Shown here piece after piece: positions 17,291 through 25,527 of a stretch of DNA of 36,330 nt (position 1 is its first letter; each line of letters starts with the position of its first letter). Source of the stretch: Chloroflexota bacterium (GTDB taxonomy: Bacteria; Chloroflexota; Dehalococcoidia; SpSt-223); assembly GCA_023512725.1 (NCBI GenBank), contig JAILZB010000009.1:1-36330 (forward strand), read 5' to 3'. The position numbers and the translations under genes are program-made. The notes beneath the pieces were generated by a model that made no database searches, was not told where the DNA came from, and saw nothing but the letters and a program-made list of their open reading frames with translations.

Positions 17291-18634
17291 GTGCCAGCGC
17301 CGCATCGTCCGTTTCTGCTGCTCAGCTACCGGGAGCAGCCGCCAGCCCCCGCCGGGCGGCCGCTCCCTCCACTGCCGCTTCCTCCACCCCCGCTCCCTGC
17401 TCGTGGGCCGAGGGGGCGTCCGCTTCGGCGGCGGCGCGCCTGGCGGCCACCGCGGGCGATGGTGCTGTTGCTCCTCGGCCTGCTGCTGGCGGGGGCGGGG
17501 CTCAACCTCTGGGAAGTCCCTGCTGCCGGTGCGGCTGAGGTGACGGTGCCATACGAGTGGTACCGCTACCAGGGTGAGTCAGACTCCGGCCCAGCGGCGC
17601 CGCTGAACTGTGAGGTCACCACTACGGCCATGGCGATCCAGTTTGCGCGGGGTGGGCTCCGCGTCCCGATCAAGGATGTCCGCACGGTGATCGGCCATAC
17701 TGGGCCAACGAGCAGTGCGGATGCCAAGAAGGCGCTGCGCTACTGGGGCGTGCCGACCAACGATATCGACACCATCGACCAGGTCATCGCGGCAGTCCGA
17801 CGGGGGCGTATCGTGATTGTCGGGCTGATGCTGGGGGCTATCACCCTCGGCAGCGATGCCGGCCAGGCCCGCTCACCGGTGAGCGCGCGCACGGGGCGCT
17901 ACTCGACCTACGCTGGCGCCCATTCGATCGTGGTGAAAGGGGTCTCGGCCGATGGGCAATGGCTGACCGTCTACGACCCCAACCACTGGGAGGGAAACCC
18001 CACCTACCTGTATGCCGACGGCACCCCTAAGGGGAAAGACCGCCGCTACCGGACCAGCGAGGTGGCCGCGGGCATGCGTGACCTGGTGGACTTCCCCCGG
18101 GCGATCGAGATCCTGGGGGGGAACGGCGTGCTGACGAACGGCGGGCAACCACCCGCGATCGCTTCCCCCACCCCCGCTTCGGCGGCTGCGCCGAGCGGTG
18201 GCAGAGGGGAGCCGCGGCAGAGCAGCGACCTGGTGGTGCTGACAGCAGGCAGCGGAGAGGGCTGGGCGAGCGCAGTGGTGACCTTCGGCGTGCGGAATGT
18301 GGGGACGGCTCCCCTCACTCTCGATGCCATTGGCGTCCGGGGGACACGGCCGGATGGTAAGCCGGTCGAGCAGTTCCAGCGCGGAGTGGTGCTCACCCCG
18401 GGAGCGGAGCGGACCGTCTCGCTCATCCTCGAGACGCCCCTGGCGGGGGAGTGGAAGCTGAACCGCCTGCTCTATCAGCAGCAGGGGGCCTGGGAGGAGC
18501 TTGCCGCCGACGGCCACCTGAACCAGGCGACCTTCCGGGTGGGGAGCGCCACCGGCGTGAGCGCACCCCCGCCGGGCGGTCGCGGCCTCAAGCCGAGCGG
18601 CCCGGTGCTGCCAGGGCCTGAGCCTGGGCGCTAG
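17291..18634 (+). CDS. Membrane-anchored peptidase C39-like protein
   Basis: This is a 447-residue protein. A cytoplasmic Pro/Arg-rich stretch (about residues 16-56) precedes one hydrophobic segment (about 57-75). The extracytoplasmic part then carries a papain-like C39-type domain. Candidate active-site residues are Cys107 (in PLNCEVTTTAMAI), His211 (in GAHSIVVKG) and Asp229 (in TVYDPNHWEG), in family order. A linker rich in Pro/Ala/Ser leads to a C-terminal beta-sandwich-like domain (about 315-420). GTG at 17291 is favoured by promoter geometry. ATG 17459 would give a plain signal peptide but has no ribosome site, so the Pro-rich leader is not certain. C39-like proteins cleave or bind peptides at the cell surface; no ABC exporter is nearby. 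Its stop shares bases with the stop of the opposite gene. Confidence 0.75.
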   Translation: MPAPHRPFLLLSYREQPPAPAGRPLPPLPLPPPPLPARGPRGRPLRRRRAWRPPRAMVLLLLGLLLAGAGLNLWEVPAAGAAEVTVPYEWYRYQGESDSGPAAPLNCEVTTTAMAIQFARGGLRVPIKDVRTVIGHTGPTSSADAKKALRYWGVPTNDIDTIDQVIAAVRRGRIVIVGLMLGAITLGSDAGQARSPVSARTGRYSTYAGAHSIVVKGVSADGQWLTVYDPNHWEGNPTYLYADGTPKGKDRRYRTSEVAAGMRDLVDFPRAIEILGGNGVLTNGGQPPAIASPTPASAAAPSGGRGEPRQSSDLVVLTAGSGEGWASAVVTFGVRNVGTAPLTLDAIGVRGTRPDGKPVEQFQRGVVLTPGAERTVSLILETPLAGEWKLNRLLYQQQGAWEELAADGHLNQATFRVGSATGVSAPPPGGRGLKPSGPVLPGPEPGR

Positions 18635-20136
18635 CCCGCGCGGTAGAATGCCGCCGTCGCCCCCGTGATGTCCATCACCACCCCTTTGACCTCGGTGTAG
18701 GCCAGCAACGTGTCTTCCCCGACGCCGCTGCGCTTGTAGGCACCCGTCGGGATGCCGCCGCCCGCCGCGTACGTATTCACCCAGATCAGGCCAGTGCGGA
18801 TGGCACGCACAACCCGCATTGCCCGGTTCAGGTCGCGGGTCCACAGTCCGCCCGCGAGCCCAAAATCGCTGTCGTTCGCGATCCGGACTGCTTCTTCCTC
18901 GTCGGTGAAGGGGATGGTGCAGAGCACCGGGCCGAAGATCTCCTCACGGGCCACCCGCATCTCGTTGCGGACGTTCGCCAGCACCGTCGGCTGGTAAAAG
19001 TTGCCCTCCTCCAGCCCGGGAGGCTGGCGGCCGCCGGTCACGATCGTGGCGCCCTCCTGCTGCGCACTCTCGACGTAGAACTGGACACGCCGCAGCTGGT
19101 CCCGCGAGATCAGCGACCCGAGCTGGGTCTGGGGGGCGAAGGGGTCACCGATGCGCAGCTGGGCCGCCTTTTCCGCCACGGCGGCCACGACGCGGTCGTA
19201 GATGCTCCGCTGGACGAGCAGGCGAGAGCCGGAGAAGCAGCGCTGGCCGCAGTTGCGGAAGATGCCGGTCAACGCGCCCTCAATGGCGAGTTCCAGGTCG
19301 GCATCGGCGAAGATGATATTCGCCGACTTGCCACCCAGCTCGAGGAGCGTCTTTTTGATCCCGCGAGCGGCGAGCTCCAGCATCTTCTCGCCCGCGGCCA
19401 CCGAGCCGATCAGGGTGATCATGTCGACCCCGGGGTGGCCAGCCAAGGCGACGGCAGTCTCGGCGCCACCGCATACCACCGAGAGTGCACCGGGCGGCAG
19501 GCCAGCCTCCCGCCCCAGTTCGGCCAGGCGCAGCGTAATGAGCGAGGAGTATGGCGAGGGCTTGAGCACGATGGTGTTCCCAGCTGCCAGGGCCGGGGCA
19601 GCTTTCCCAGCGGCGAACACCATCGGGGCGTTGAAGGCGATCACTCCGGCCACAACCCCAACCGGTTCCCGCAGCGAGAAGCGGACCAGGTTCGGGTCGA
19701 ACGGTGCTGTCTCCCCGCGCAGCACGATCTCCGCCTGGGCCGCCATCGCCCGGAAGGCCTGGGCACCCATCTGGATGTCGATCTCGCTCTCGCGCAGTGT
19801 CTTTCCGTTGTCCAGGGTGTTCAGCCGGACCAATTCCTCGCGGTGAGCCTCGATTAGGTCGGCCAGGCGGTTGAGCACGCGGGCACGGTCGCTGGGAGAG
19901 AGGCGCGGCCACCGTCCCGCGTCGAACTCGCGGCGGGCGGCCCGGACGGCGCGGTCAACGTCCTCCGGAGCGGCTTCGGCAATCTCAGTGAGCAGTTCGT
20001 TGGTGGGGGGATACACTGTAGGAAAGCGGCGGCCGCTCGTGGATTCGGCGTATGCTCCGTCGATGAAGAGCCGCGAATCGAAGGTCGGCCGGTCGGGGAG
20101 CTCCGCCAGCCGCCGCACGCCTGAGACCGAGACCAT
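18631..20136 (-). CDS. NAD(P)-dependent aldehyde dehydrogenase
   Basis: This is a 501-residue member of the aldehyde dehydrogenase superfamily, which oxidises an aldehyde to its acid with NAD(P). The catalytic Cys300 is in NCGQRCFSGSR and the general base Glu266 in LLELGGKSANI. KPSPYSS is the cofactor-binding stretch, IGSVAAGEKM holds the glycine-rich turn, and EEIFGPVLCTIPF follows near the C-terminus. FNAPM stands where many members have WNFP. Overall it resembles betaine-, 4-hydroxybenzaldehyde- or vanillin-type enzymes. The start follows GGAGGA. The divergent LysR gene is the obvious candidate regulator. The substrate is undefined. Confidence 0.93.
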   Translation of the reverse strand: MVSVSGVRRLAELPDRPTFDSRLFIDGAYAESTSGRRFPTVYPPTNELLTEIAEAAPEDVDRAVRAARREFDAGRWPRLSPSDRARVLNRLADLIEAHREELVRLNTLDNGKTLRESEIDIQMGAQAFRAMAAQAEIVLRGETAPFDPNLVRFSLREPVGVVAGVIAFNAPMVFAAGKAAPALAAGNTIVLKPSPYSSLITLRLAELGREAGLPPGALSVVCGGAETAVALAGHPGVDMITLIGSVAAGEKMLELAARGIKKTLLELGGKSANIIFADADLELAIEGALTGIFRNCGQRCFSGSRLLVQRSIYDRVVAAVAEKAAQLRIGDPFAPQTQLGSLISRDQLRRVQFYVESAQQEGATIVTGGRQPPGLEEGNFYQPTVLANVRNEMRVAREEIFGPVLCTIPFTDEEEAVRIANDSDFGLAGGLWTRDLNRAMRVVRAIRTGLIWVNTYAAGGGIPTGAYKRSGVGEDTLLAYTEVKGVVMDITGATAAFYRAG

Positions 20137-20189
20137 CGCGCTTCCTCCACACCAGGGATCCGGCCGTGCCGGTGGGGAGAAGGATAGCG

Positions 20190-20238
20190 CCTCGCGCGAG
20201 GAATGCGGCGGCAGGCCCGGCGTCTAGCCCGAACGGGC
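20190..20238. promoter_or_regulatory. Two palindromes in the aldehyde dehydrogenase/lysR divergent region
   Basis: CCTCGCGCGAGG (20190-20201) is a perfect 12-bp palindrome. GCCCG-AA-CGGGC (20227-20238) is a second inverted repeat. Both lie between the aldehyde dehydrogenase start (20136) and the lysR -35 (20275), where LysR-type regulators usually bind. GC-rich DNA yields such dyads by chance, so support is modest. Confidence 0.3.
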
Positions 20239-20274
20239 CCCCCCAAACGGCAAGTGGCTTGGCCTAGCGCGGCG

Positions 20275-20303
20275 TTTACATGGCTGCCTGCCAGGCCTAT
20301 ACT
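20275..20303 (+). promoter_or_regulatory. Sigma-70 promoter of the lysR gene, TTTACA-17-TATACT
   Basis: TTTACA (20275-20280) and TATACT (20298-20303) are separated by the ideal 17 bp and each differs from consensus at one base. The start is expected near 20310, leaving a leader of about 20 bases before the ATG at 20331. Confidence 0.6.
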
Positions 20304-20330
20304 GCACCCTCACGATCCTCGGGGGATGCC

Positions 20331-21248
20331 ATGCCCGACCCGAACCTCCACCAGCTGCGCATCTTTGAGACGGTGGCGCGTCTGGGCAACTTCTCGCGGG
20401 CAGCTCGGGAACTCTCGATCACCCAGCCGGCGGTCTCGATGCAGGTGCAGGAGCTGGAGCGTGCGTTCGGCACCCCGCTCCTCCAGCGGCTCGGGCGGCG
20501 GATCGTGCCGACGGAGGCGGGGCTGCTCGTCCTGCGCTACGCTCGTGAGATCTTCGCCCTGGTGGAGGCGCTCAACGTTGGGGTAGCGGAGTTGCGCGGC
20601 CTCCAGCGAGGGACGGTGCGGGTCGGGGCGACGGCGACCTTCGTCGATTACATCCTGCCCCCGCTACTGGCGCGTTTCCGCGAGACCTATCCTGGCCTGG
20701 CGGTCCACCTCACGGTCCTGGAGCCCGAGACGCTCATTCAGCAGGTGCTGAGCGGGGAAGTTGGCCTCGGCTTTGCGGCTGAGCCGCGGCCGGACCCGCA
20801 GGTGGTCGCGCATCCGTTCGGCCAGGAGGAGCTCGTGGTCATTGCCCCTCCCGGCCACCGCTACGAGCGCCGGCGCGCCATCCCGGTCGTCTCGTTGCGG
20901 AGCGACCCGTGGATCCTGCGCGAGGTGGGCTCCGAGCCGCGGCTCATGGTCGAGCGTCTGACCAGCCAGCGCGGGCTCGGGATCACCCCCAGTTTCGAGT
21001 TCTCCAGCAACGAAGCCGTCAAGCGCGCCGTGATCGCCGGGCTTGGGATCGCGCTCGTCTCGGCCCTAAGCATCGCCTATGAGCTGGCGGCAGGGGCGAT
21101 CTGTGTCCTCGATGTGCCTGACCTGGCCATCAAACGGACGCTCGCGGTCATCCATCATCGGCAGCGGCGGCTGAACAAGGCCGAGCAGAGTATGCTCCAG
21201 CTCGCCCGCGAGTGGAGCCCGCCCGCCTTCCAACCGCGCACCGCCTGA
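20331..21248 (+). CDS. LysR-family transcriptional regulator
   Basis: This is a 305-residue regulator. The N-terminal winged helix-turn-helix spans about residues 5-63 (LHQLRIFETVARLGNFSRAA, then ITQPAVSMQVQELE and GTPLLQRLGRR). The rest is the periplasmic-binding-protein-like effector domain, with VRVGATATFVDYILPPLL opening the first lobe. ATG at 20331 is used because the HTH begins immediately and the promoter lies just upstream. A CbbR/CysB-like subclass is suggested by overall look only. It is divergent from the aldehyde dehydrogenase gene and converges on modB. By the usual LysR habit it should control its divergent neighbour; control of the molybdate genes is less likely from the layout. 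Confidence 0.93.
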   Translation: MPDPNLHQLRIFETVARLGNFSRAARELSITQPAVSMQVQELERAFGTPLLQRLGRRIVPTEAGLLVLRYAREIFALVEALNVGVAELRGLQRGTVRVGATATFVDYILPPLLARFRETYPGLAVHLTVLEPETLIQQVLSGEVGLGFAAEPRPDPQVVAHPFGQEELVVIAPPGHRYERRRAIPVVSLRSDPWILREVGSEPRLMVERLTSQRGLGITPSFEFSSNEAVKRAVIAGLGIALVSALSIAYELAAGAICVLDVPDLAIKRTLAVIHHRQRRLNKAEQSMLQLAREWSPPAFQPRTA

Positions 21249-21265
21249 CCAGCGGGGCGGTCTTT
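21240..21265 (+). terminator. Hairpin at the lysR 3' end with the stop codon in the loop
   Basis: ACCGCC (21240-21245) pairs with GGCGGT (21256-21261) and is followed by CTTT. The lysR TGA (21246-21248) is in the 10-base loop. The short T-run follows in the plus direction, so it fits lysR better than the converging modB. Confidence 0.4.
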
Positions 21266-21271
21266 CCGGGG

Positions 21272-22114
21272 CTAGCGCAACGGTTCCACCCAGTGGCCGG
21301 TCGTGAGGCGGAAGGTTAGCAGGACAGCGAAGGAGACCAGCACCAGGATGCTGCTGATCACGAGGGCAGCGTTCAGGTCGGTCTCGAGCGCCTGGTAGAT
21401 CGCGAGCGGCAGGGTCTGGGTTCGCCCGAGGAATGAGCCTGCGAACAGGATCGTGGCGCCGAACTCGCCGATCGCCTTCGCCCAGGCGAGCACGACGCCC
21501 CCCGCCAGCGCGGGAAAGGCGAGCGGGACGGTGATCAGGCGGAAGACGGTCAACGGCCCGGCACCAAAGACCATGGCCGCCTCCTCCGCCTCCCGCTCGA
21601 CGGCGGCGAAGCCCGCGCGGGCGGTCCGAATGTAAAAGGGGGCGGCCACAAAGCACTGGGCGAGCACCACGGCGGTCAGGGTGAACGCAACCTCAATGCC
21701 GAGGGCGTTGAGCAGCGGTCCGAAGAGGCCCCGCCGGCCGAATGTGAACAGCAGCGCCACTCCGGCCACTGCGGGCGGCAGTACGATTGGCAGGTCGAGC
21801 AGGGTCTCGACGATGCTCTTGCCGGTAAACTCAGCGCGAGCGAGGAGATAGGCGGTGGGAGTGCCCAGCAGAACGATCAGGGCAAGGGCAAGGAGCGAGC
21901 TGACCAGGCTCAGGCGGAGCGCTTCGGCCACGATCGGCCGGGTGAGGTACTCCACCACCAGGCCACCCGGTACGGTGCGGGCGAGGACCGTCGCTACCGG
22001 CACGCTCAGATAGAGCAGGACGATCAGGGTCGCTGCTGGGGGGAGCCACCGCACGGTGAGTGCCGGCGCTGGGGGAGCTGGCAGCGGCCGGACGGTTGCG
22101 TCGCGGGTGGTCAT
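21272..22114 (-). CDS. modB: Molybdate ABC transporter permease ModB
   Basis: This 280-residue inner-membrane permease has about six hydrophobic helices, the first at about residues 25-48. It starts with an ATG that overlaps the modA stop (ATGA), so the two are co-translated. LLDLPIVLPPAVAGVALL precedes the family's cytoplasmic coupling region. AAMVFGAGPLTVFRLITVPLAFPAL is the EAA-type loop that contacts the ATPase. GEFGATILFAG is a typical ModB segment. It would carry molybdate (possibly tungstate) released by ModA into the cytoplasm. No modC follows: the next gene downstream is the converging lysR. The ATPase must therefore be encoded elsewhere. Confidence 0.92.
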   Translation of the reverse strand: MTTRDATVRPLPAPPAPALTVRWLPPAATLIVLLYLSVPVATVLARTVPGGLVVEYLTRPIVAEALRLSLVSSLLALALIVLLGTPTAYLLARAEFTGKSIVETLLDLPIVLPPAVAGVALLFTFGRRGLFGPLLNALGIEVAFTLTAVVLAQCFVAAPFYIRTARAGFAAVEREAEEAAMVFGAGPLTVFRLITVPLAFPALAGGVVLAWAKAIGEFGATILFAGSFLGRTQTLPLAIYQALETDLNAALVISSILVLVSFAVLLTFRLTTGHWVEPLR

Positions 22115-22977
22115 GGCGGCGGCAGGAAGCCGTACTTCTTCAGCGTCGCCTGTCCTTCGGAAGCGAGGACGGCGTTGATAAAGGCCTCCGCGGCCTCCCG
22201 GTTGCGCGCTCCCTGCACCACCGCGATCGGGTACAGCGCCACCACGTTGAACTGGTCTGGGATGGGCAGCACCTGGACGATGTTCGCCGTCTGAGCGGTG
22301 ACATCTGTCGCGTAGACGATGGCGGCATCGGCCTCGCCCAGCTGGACCTTCGCCAGGACCTGCCGCACGTTCGGTTCCTCAGAGACCACGTTGCGCAGCG
22401 TCCCGTCGGCAAAGACGGCCCCGTAGGCGGGGTCAGCGCTCAGCTTCTGGAAGATCTCGCGGGCGTAAGCTCCTGCCGGCACGTCACGCTGGGCGAGCAC
22501 CAGCTTCAGCCCAGGGCGAGCAAGGTCGCCCACGCTCTGGATCCGGCCTGGGTTCTCACGCGGCACAACGACTACCAGTTTATTGCTCGCGAACAGCCGT
22601 GGCGTGCCACTGATCACTCCGTTACGGACGGCAAGCTCCATCTGCTCAATGTTCGCCGAGGCGAAGAGATCCGCCCGCGCGCCTTGCTCGATCTGGGTCC
22701 GGAGCTGGGGCGAGCCAGCAAAGTTGAAGGTGACGCGCAGCCCCGGGGCGCTCGCTTCCAGGCGCTGTCCGATCTCGGTGAACGCTTCGCTCAGCGAGGC
22801 AGCGGCAAAAACGACCAGTTCACCGCTCAGGGCCGGGCGCGCTGGCTGGGCGGGCGGTGTGGCCACGGAGGGGCCGCTGCTCGTGGGGCTGGGAGCGCCG
22901 GTAGGAGCGGGCTGACAGGCGCTGAGGCCAAGCACAAGAAAGACGGCGCGGGCGAGCTGGAGGAGGAAACGGTCCAT
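22111..22977 (-). CDS. modA: Molybdate-binding lipoprotein ModA
   Basis: This is a 288-residue periplasmic/extracytoplasmic molybdate-binding protein. The N-terminus is a lipoprotein signal with lipobox LSAC (Cys21), followed by a Pro/Ser/Thr-rich spacer. LVVFAAASLSEAFTEIG starts the binding domain, with the anion-binding Ser pair. Then come FNFAGSPQLRTQIEQGA, ADLFASAN, NKLVVVVP, AGAYAREI and EADAAIVYATDV, all in ModA order. ATG at 22977 is preferred over an upstream TTG. It lies seven bases after a -10-like GAGAAT and has only a poor ribosome site, so the mRNA may be leaderless. It is co-translated with modB. Supply of molybdenum fits the molybdoenzyme and the MoaB-like domain elsewhere in the window. 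Confidence 0.93.
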   Translation of the reverse strand: MDRFLLQLARAVFLVLGLSACQPAPTGAPSPTSSGPSVATPPAQPARPALSGELVVFAAASLSEAFTEIGQRLEASAPGLRVTFNFAGSPQLRTQIEQGARADLFASANIEQMELAVRNGVISGTPRLFASNKLVVVVPRENPGRIQSVGDLARPGLKLVLAQRDVPAGAYAREIFQKLSADPAYGAVFADGTLRNVVSEEPNVRQVLAKVQLGEADAAIVYATDVTAQTANIVQVLPIPDQFNVVALYPIAVVQGARNREAAEAFINAVLASEGQATLKKYGFLPPP

Positions 22978-22984
22978 GTCGCCT

Positions 22985-23014
22985 ATTCTCAACAAGATCA
23001 ACAGTTTGTGTCAA
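22985..23014 (-). promoter_or_regulatory. modA promoter, TTGACA-18-GAGAAT, next to the start codon
   Basis: On the minus strand a perfect TTGACA (23014-23009) is followed after 18 bp by GAGAAT (22990-22985). Seven bases then separate it from ATG 22977. No ModE-type operator was recognised. Confidence 0.5.
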
Positions 23015-23110
23015 GTGATGTTAGAGTATTGCATCATGGCGTGGCACGGCGACCGGGCGAAGCAGGCCCGACAGGTGGCGAGCAGGCCACGCCAGCAGAG
23101 GGGAGCGCTC

Positions 23111-23464
23111 ATGTACCTTTCACGCTTATCGTTCTCGGTCCTCCCTGGCAAGGGACGTGAGGCTGCCGAGGCGCTCAAGACCCTCGCAGCCTTGGTGGCG
23201 GCGCACGGCGGTGGCCCAACCCGGATCCTGCAGGCGCACTTTGCTTCACCGGAGGCGGCCGACCTTCAGTTCGAGCAGGAGGTGGCGAGCGTCGCGGAGC
23301 TGGAGGCACAGGTGCGCCAGATCGCCGCGCTGCCGGAGTTCCAGCAATGGAGCGCATCCTTCTCGTTGCTGCTCAGCCGGACGCCAAAGCGGGAAGTGTT
23401 TACGGTCGTTGCCGAGGAGGGTGGGGGGCACCCCGGCCCGGCAGCTGCAGCGAGCGCGGGGTAA
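23111..23464 (+). CDS. Small NIPSNAP/ABM-like (dimeric alpha-beta barrel) protein
   Basis: This is a 117-residue soluble protein. ATG at 23111 follows GAGGGGA by a few bases. The order MYLSRLSFSVLPGKGREAAEALKTL (strand, helix), then RILQAHFA, then LEAQVRQIAALPEFQQW (helix) and FSLLLSRTPKREVFTV (strand) fits a single ferredoxin-like half of a dimeric alpha-beta barrel. NIPSNAP and antibiotic monooxygenase-like proteins share this fold. The last 15 residues are Gly/Ala/Pro-rich and probably disordered. It is divergent from modA and converges on prephenate dehydratase. No catalytic residues can be named; assignment is by fold pattern only. Confidence 0.65.
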   Translation: MYLSRLSFSVLPGKGREAAEALKTLAALVAAHGGGPTRILQAHFASPEAADLQFEQEVASVAELEAQVRQIAALPEFQQWSASFSLLLSRTPKREVFTVVAEEGGGHPGPAAAASAG

Positions 23465-23505
23465 GCAGCACCAGGTGCGACTGGCGGAAGCGAACGGTGC
23501 GGGAG

Positions 23506-24327
23506 CTAGTCGCCGCGCGGGTAGGAGCCCAGCACGCGCAGCAAGGTGGCCATCTCCGCGAGGTGGTCCAGGGCGCGCTTGCCTGGGCCCTCGGCGGCGT
23601 GGCCAGCGAAGTCCAGGTAGAAGACGTACTCCCAGGGACGCCCCTTGAGGGGGCGCGATTCGATCTTGGTCAGGTCGATGTCGCGCAACGCGAAGGCGGC
23701 CAGCGCCCGAAAGAGCGCGCCCGGCACGTTGGTCATCGAGAAGACGATCGAGGTCTTGACGGGCACCTCGGTGGGCGGTCGGGGCGCAGGCTCGCGGGCC
23801 AGGGCCAGAAAGCGGGTGTAGTTTTCCGGCTCATCCTCGATTCCTTCCTCCACTACCTCCAGGCCGTAGACCTCGGCAGCCCGGCGGCTGGCGATGGCCG
23901 CGGCATCGTTGCGCCCTTCCTCCGCCAGCGCCTTGACGGCGCCGGCGGTATCGTAGAACGGCGCCGTCGCGACCCCGAGGCGCGCCAGGTAGCGCTCGCA
24001 CTGGGCCAGGGCCTGCCAGTGGCTGTAGACCTTGCGGACATCCGCTTTGCGGACGCCCGGCAGGGCGATCAGGCAATGGCGGATCCGGAAGCTCAGCTCT
24101 CCGACGATATACAGCTGGTAGCGCAGGAGCAGGTCGTAGTTCTGGTGGACGCTCCCCGCCAGCGAATTCTCGATCGGTACCACCCCGCGCTCACAGTCGC
24201 CGGCCTCCACGCGTTGGAAGACGTCTTCGAAGGTTGCGCAGGGCACCGGCACGATCGCAGGCCCGAGCAGCGCGCTTGCCGCTGCCTCGCTGTAGGCGCC
24301 ACGCTCTCCTTGAAAAGCCACCCGCAT
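23506..24327 (-). CDS. pheA: Prephenate dehydratase
   Basis: This 273-residue enzyme converts prephenate to phenylpyruvate in phenylalanine synthesis. [15 protein letters not shown] opens the catalytic domain. [20 protein letters not shown] is the classic active-site segment, and NYTRFLAL carries the catalytic Thr. [10 protein letters not shown] and SHWQALAQC occupy positions where homologues often read STA-AV and SHPQAL-QC, so two positions differ from the common form. A C-terminal ACT domain ([18 protein letters not shown], then [14 protein letters not shown]) should bind Phe for feedback inhibition. ATG 24327 is chosen over 24348 because AGGGGGAA precedes it and a -10-like TACACT abuts the earlier ATG. 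It is a monofunctional enzyme without chorismate mutase. Confidence 0.93.
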   Translation of the reverse strand: MRVAFQGERGAYSEAAASALLGPAIVPVPCATFEDVFQRVEAGDCERGVVPIENSLAGSVHQNYDLLLRYQLYIVGELSFRIRHCLIALPGVRKADVRKVYSHWQALAQCERYLARLGVATAPFYDTAGAVKALAEEGRNDAAAIASRRAAEVYGLEVVEEGIEDEPENYTRFLALAREPAPRPPTEVPVKTSIVFSMTNVPGALFRALAAFALRDIDLTKIESRPLKGRPWEYVFYLDFAGHAAEGPGKRALDHLAEMATLLRVLGSYPRGD

Positions 24328-24395
24328 CGTTCCCCCTTCGGCTGCCATAGTGTACTGGCTCGCCGGCTCTGGCTGACGGCAGGTGGAAGGGGCTA

Positions 24396-24411
24396 TCCGC
24401 CACCCGGCGGA
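24396..24411 (-). terminator. Short hairpin after the LysM/M23 gene
   Basis: TCCGCC (24396-24401) and GGCGGA (24406-24411) form a 6-bp stem with loop ACCC, seven bases beyond the M23 peptidase stop. It could separate that gene from pheA transcription. No U-tract is present. Confidence 0.3.
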
Positions 24412-24417
24412 GGACGG

Positions 24418-25521
24418 CTAGCGCAGGTAGGAAAGGGGGTTGACCCGCACGCCCCGGTAGAGCAGCTCGAAGTGGACGTGCGGTCCAGTGGTGATGCCCG
24501 TCAGCCCGACGGTGCCCAGGGGCTGGCCACGGGTAACCACCTCTCCCTTGCGGACGTAGAGCTGGTTCAGGTGGGCGTAGCGCGAGACGAAGCCGTTGCC
24601 ATGGTCGATGTCGACCACCGTGCCGTAGCCACTGTTCCAGCCGGTTGCCGCGACGACGACGGTCCCGCCATCGATGGCGAAGACGCCGTTGCCGAAGGGG
24701 GCGGCAATATCCAGCGCGGGGTGATAGCCAGAGTAGTACTGGGTGATCCGCCCTTCGGTGGGCCAGCCCAGGCGCAGCCCGCGCAGAGTGCTGGCAGCTG
24801 CATCGGCTGCCTCGCCGGCACTGCTGGCTGCGCTCGCGGCGGCGGCCACGACGGGTGGGGCAGGCGCGGGCGGTCGCGGCTTGACCCCGAGGGGGAACAG
24901 GATCAGCTGGCCGGCGATCAGCTGCTGGGGGTCCTCGATCCGGTTGAGGGGGTAGTTCAGCACTGCCTCGACCGAGACGCGATAGCGCTCGGCCAGCTGA
25001 GCCAGCGTCTCCCCGGCCTGGACGGTGTGGAGCACGCCCGTCACCGGGGGCACGCGCAGCACCTCCCCCGGCCGGATCAGGTTCGGGTCGCTCAGGTCGT
25101 TCGCCCAGATCACGGTTTCGGTCGAGACGCCCAGCCGGTTGGCGATCGCAGAGATGCTGTCGCCAGGTTGGACGACGTACTCGGTGATGGTCGTCCGTTC
25201 GGAGAGCCCCGGGCCGAGCATGGGGTGGGTTGCCAGAAAGCTCGGTGCCCCGCTCACCGGGAACGGCTCGAAGGTCCAGCCGCGCAGGTCGTTCCCGCGC
25301 TCGCTTTTACTGCCCGCGGCACCCACCACGGTAACCGTCAGCACAATGAGGCCGATCAGGGCGTGGGTGAGGTGGCGGGGCAGGAGGCTGAGGACGAGCG
25401 TGGGGCCAGCGGCAGTTGTCTCTCGACGCAGCAGCCCGCCGCTGGCAGCGAGCAGAGTAGCGCGCTCCCCCCCGCGCCGGACCTGTGCCGCACTGAAATG
25501 GACCGCCCGCGACCCCTGCAC
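24418..25521 (-). CDS. Membrane-anchored LysM-LysM-M23 peptidoglycan peptidase
   Basis: This 367-residue envelope protein has a basic N-terminal region, one membrane segment (ALIGLIVLTVTVVGAAG, about residues 54-70), then two LysM modules. The first begins YVVQPGDSISAIANRLGV and the second HTVQAGETLAQLAERYRV. An Ala/Pro-rich linker leads to a C-terminal M23 (LytM-type) domain. Zinc ligands are visible in YHPALDIAAPFG (His and Asp) and GPHVHFEL (the HxH pair). It should bind peptidoglycan through LysM and cut peptide cross-links, or act as an activator. GTG 25521 is proposed from a promoter with its -10 only six bases upstream; an in-frame ATG at 25548 has no ribosome site either. Confidence 0.85.
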   Translation of the reverse strand: MQGSRAVHFSAAQVRRGGERATLLAASGGLLRRETTAAGPTLVLSLLPRHLTHALIGLIVLTVTVVGAAGSKSERGNDLRGWTFEPFPVSGAPSFLATHPMLGPGLSERTTITEYVVQPGDSISAIANRLGVSTETVIWANDLSDPNLIRPGEVLRVPPVTGVLHTVQAGETLAQLAERYRVSVEAVLNYPLNRIEDPQQLIAGQLILFPLGVKPRPPAPAPPVVAAAASAASSAGEAADAAASTLRGLRLGWPTEGRITQYYSGYHPALDIAAPFGNGVFAIDGGTVVVAATGWNSGYGTVVDIDHGNGFVSRYAHLNQLYVRKGEVVTRGQPLGTVGLTGITTGPHVHFELLYRGVRVNPLSYLR

Positions 25522-25527
25522 GCCCGG

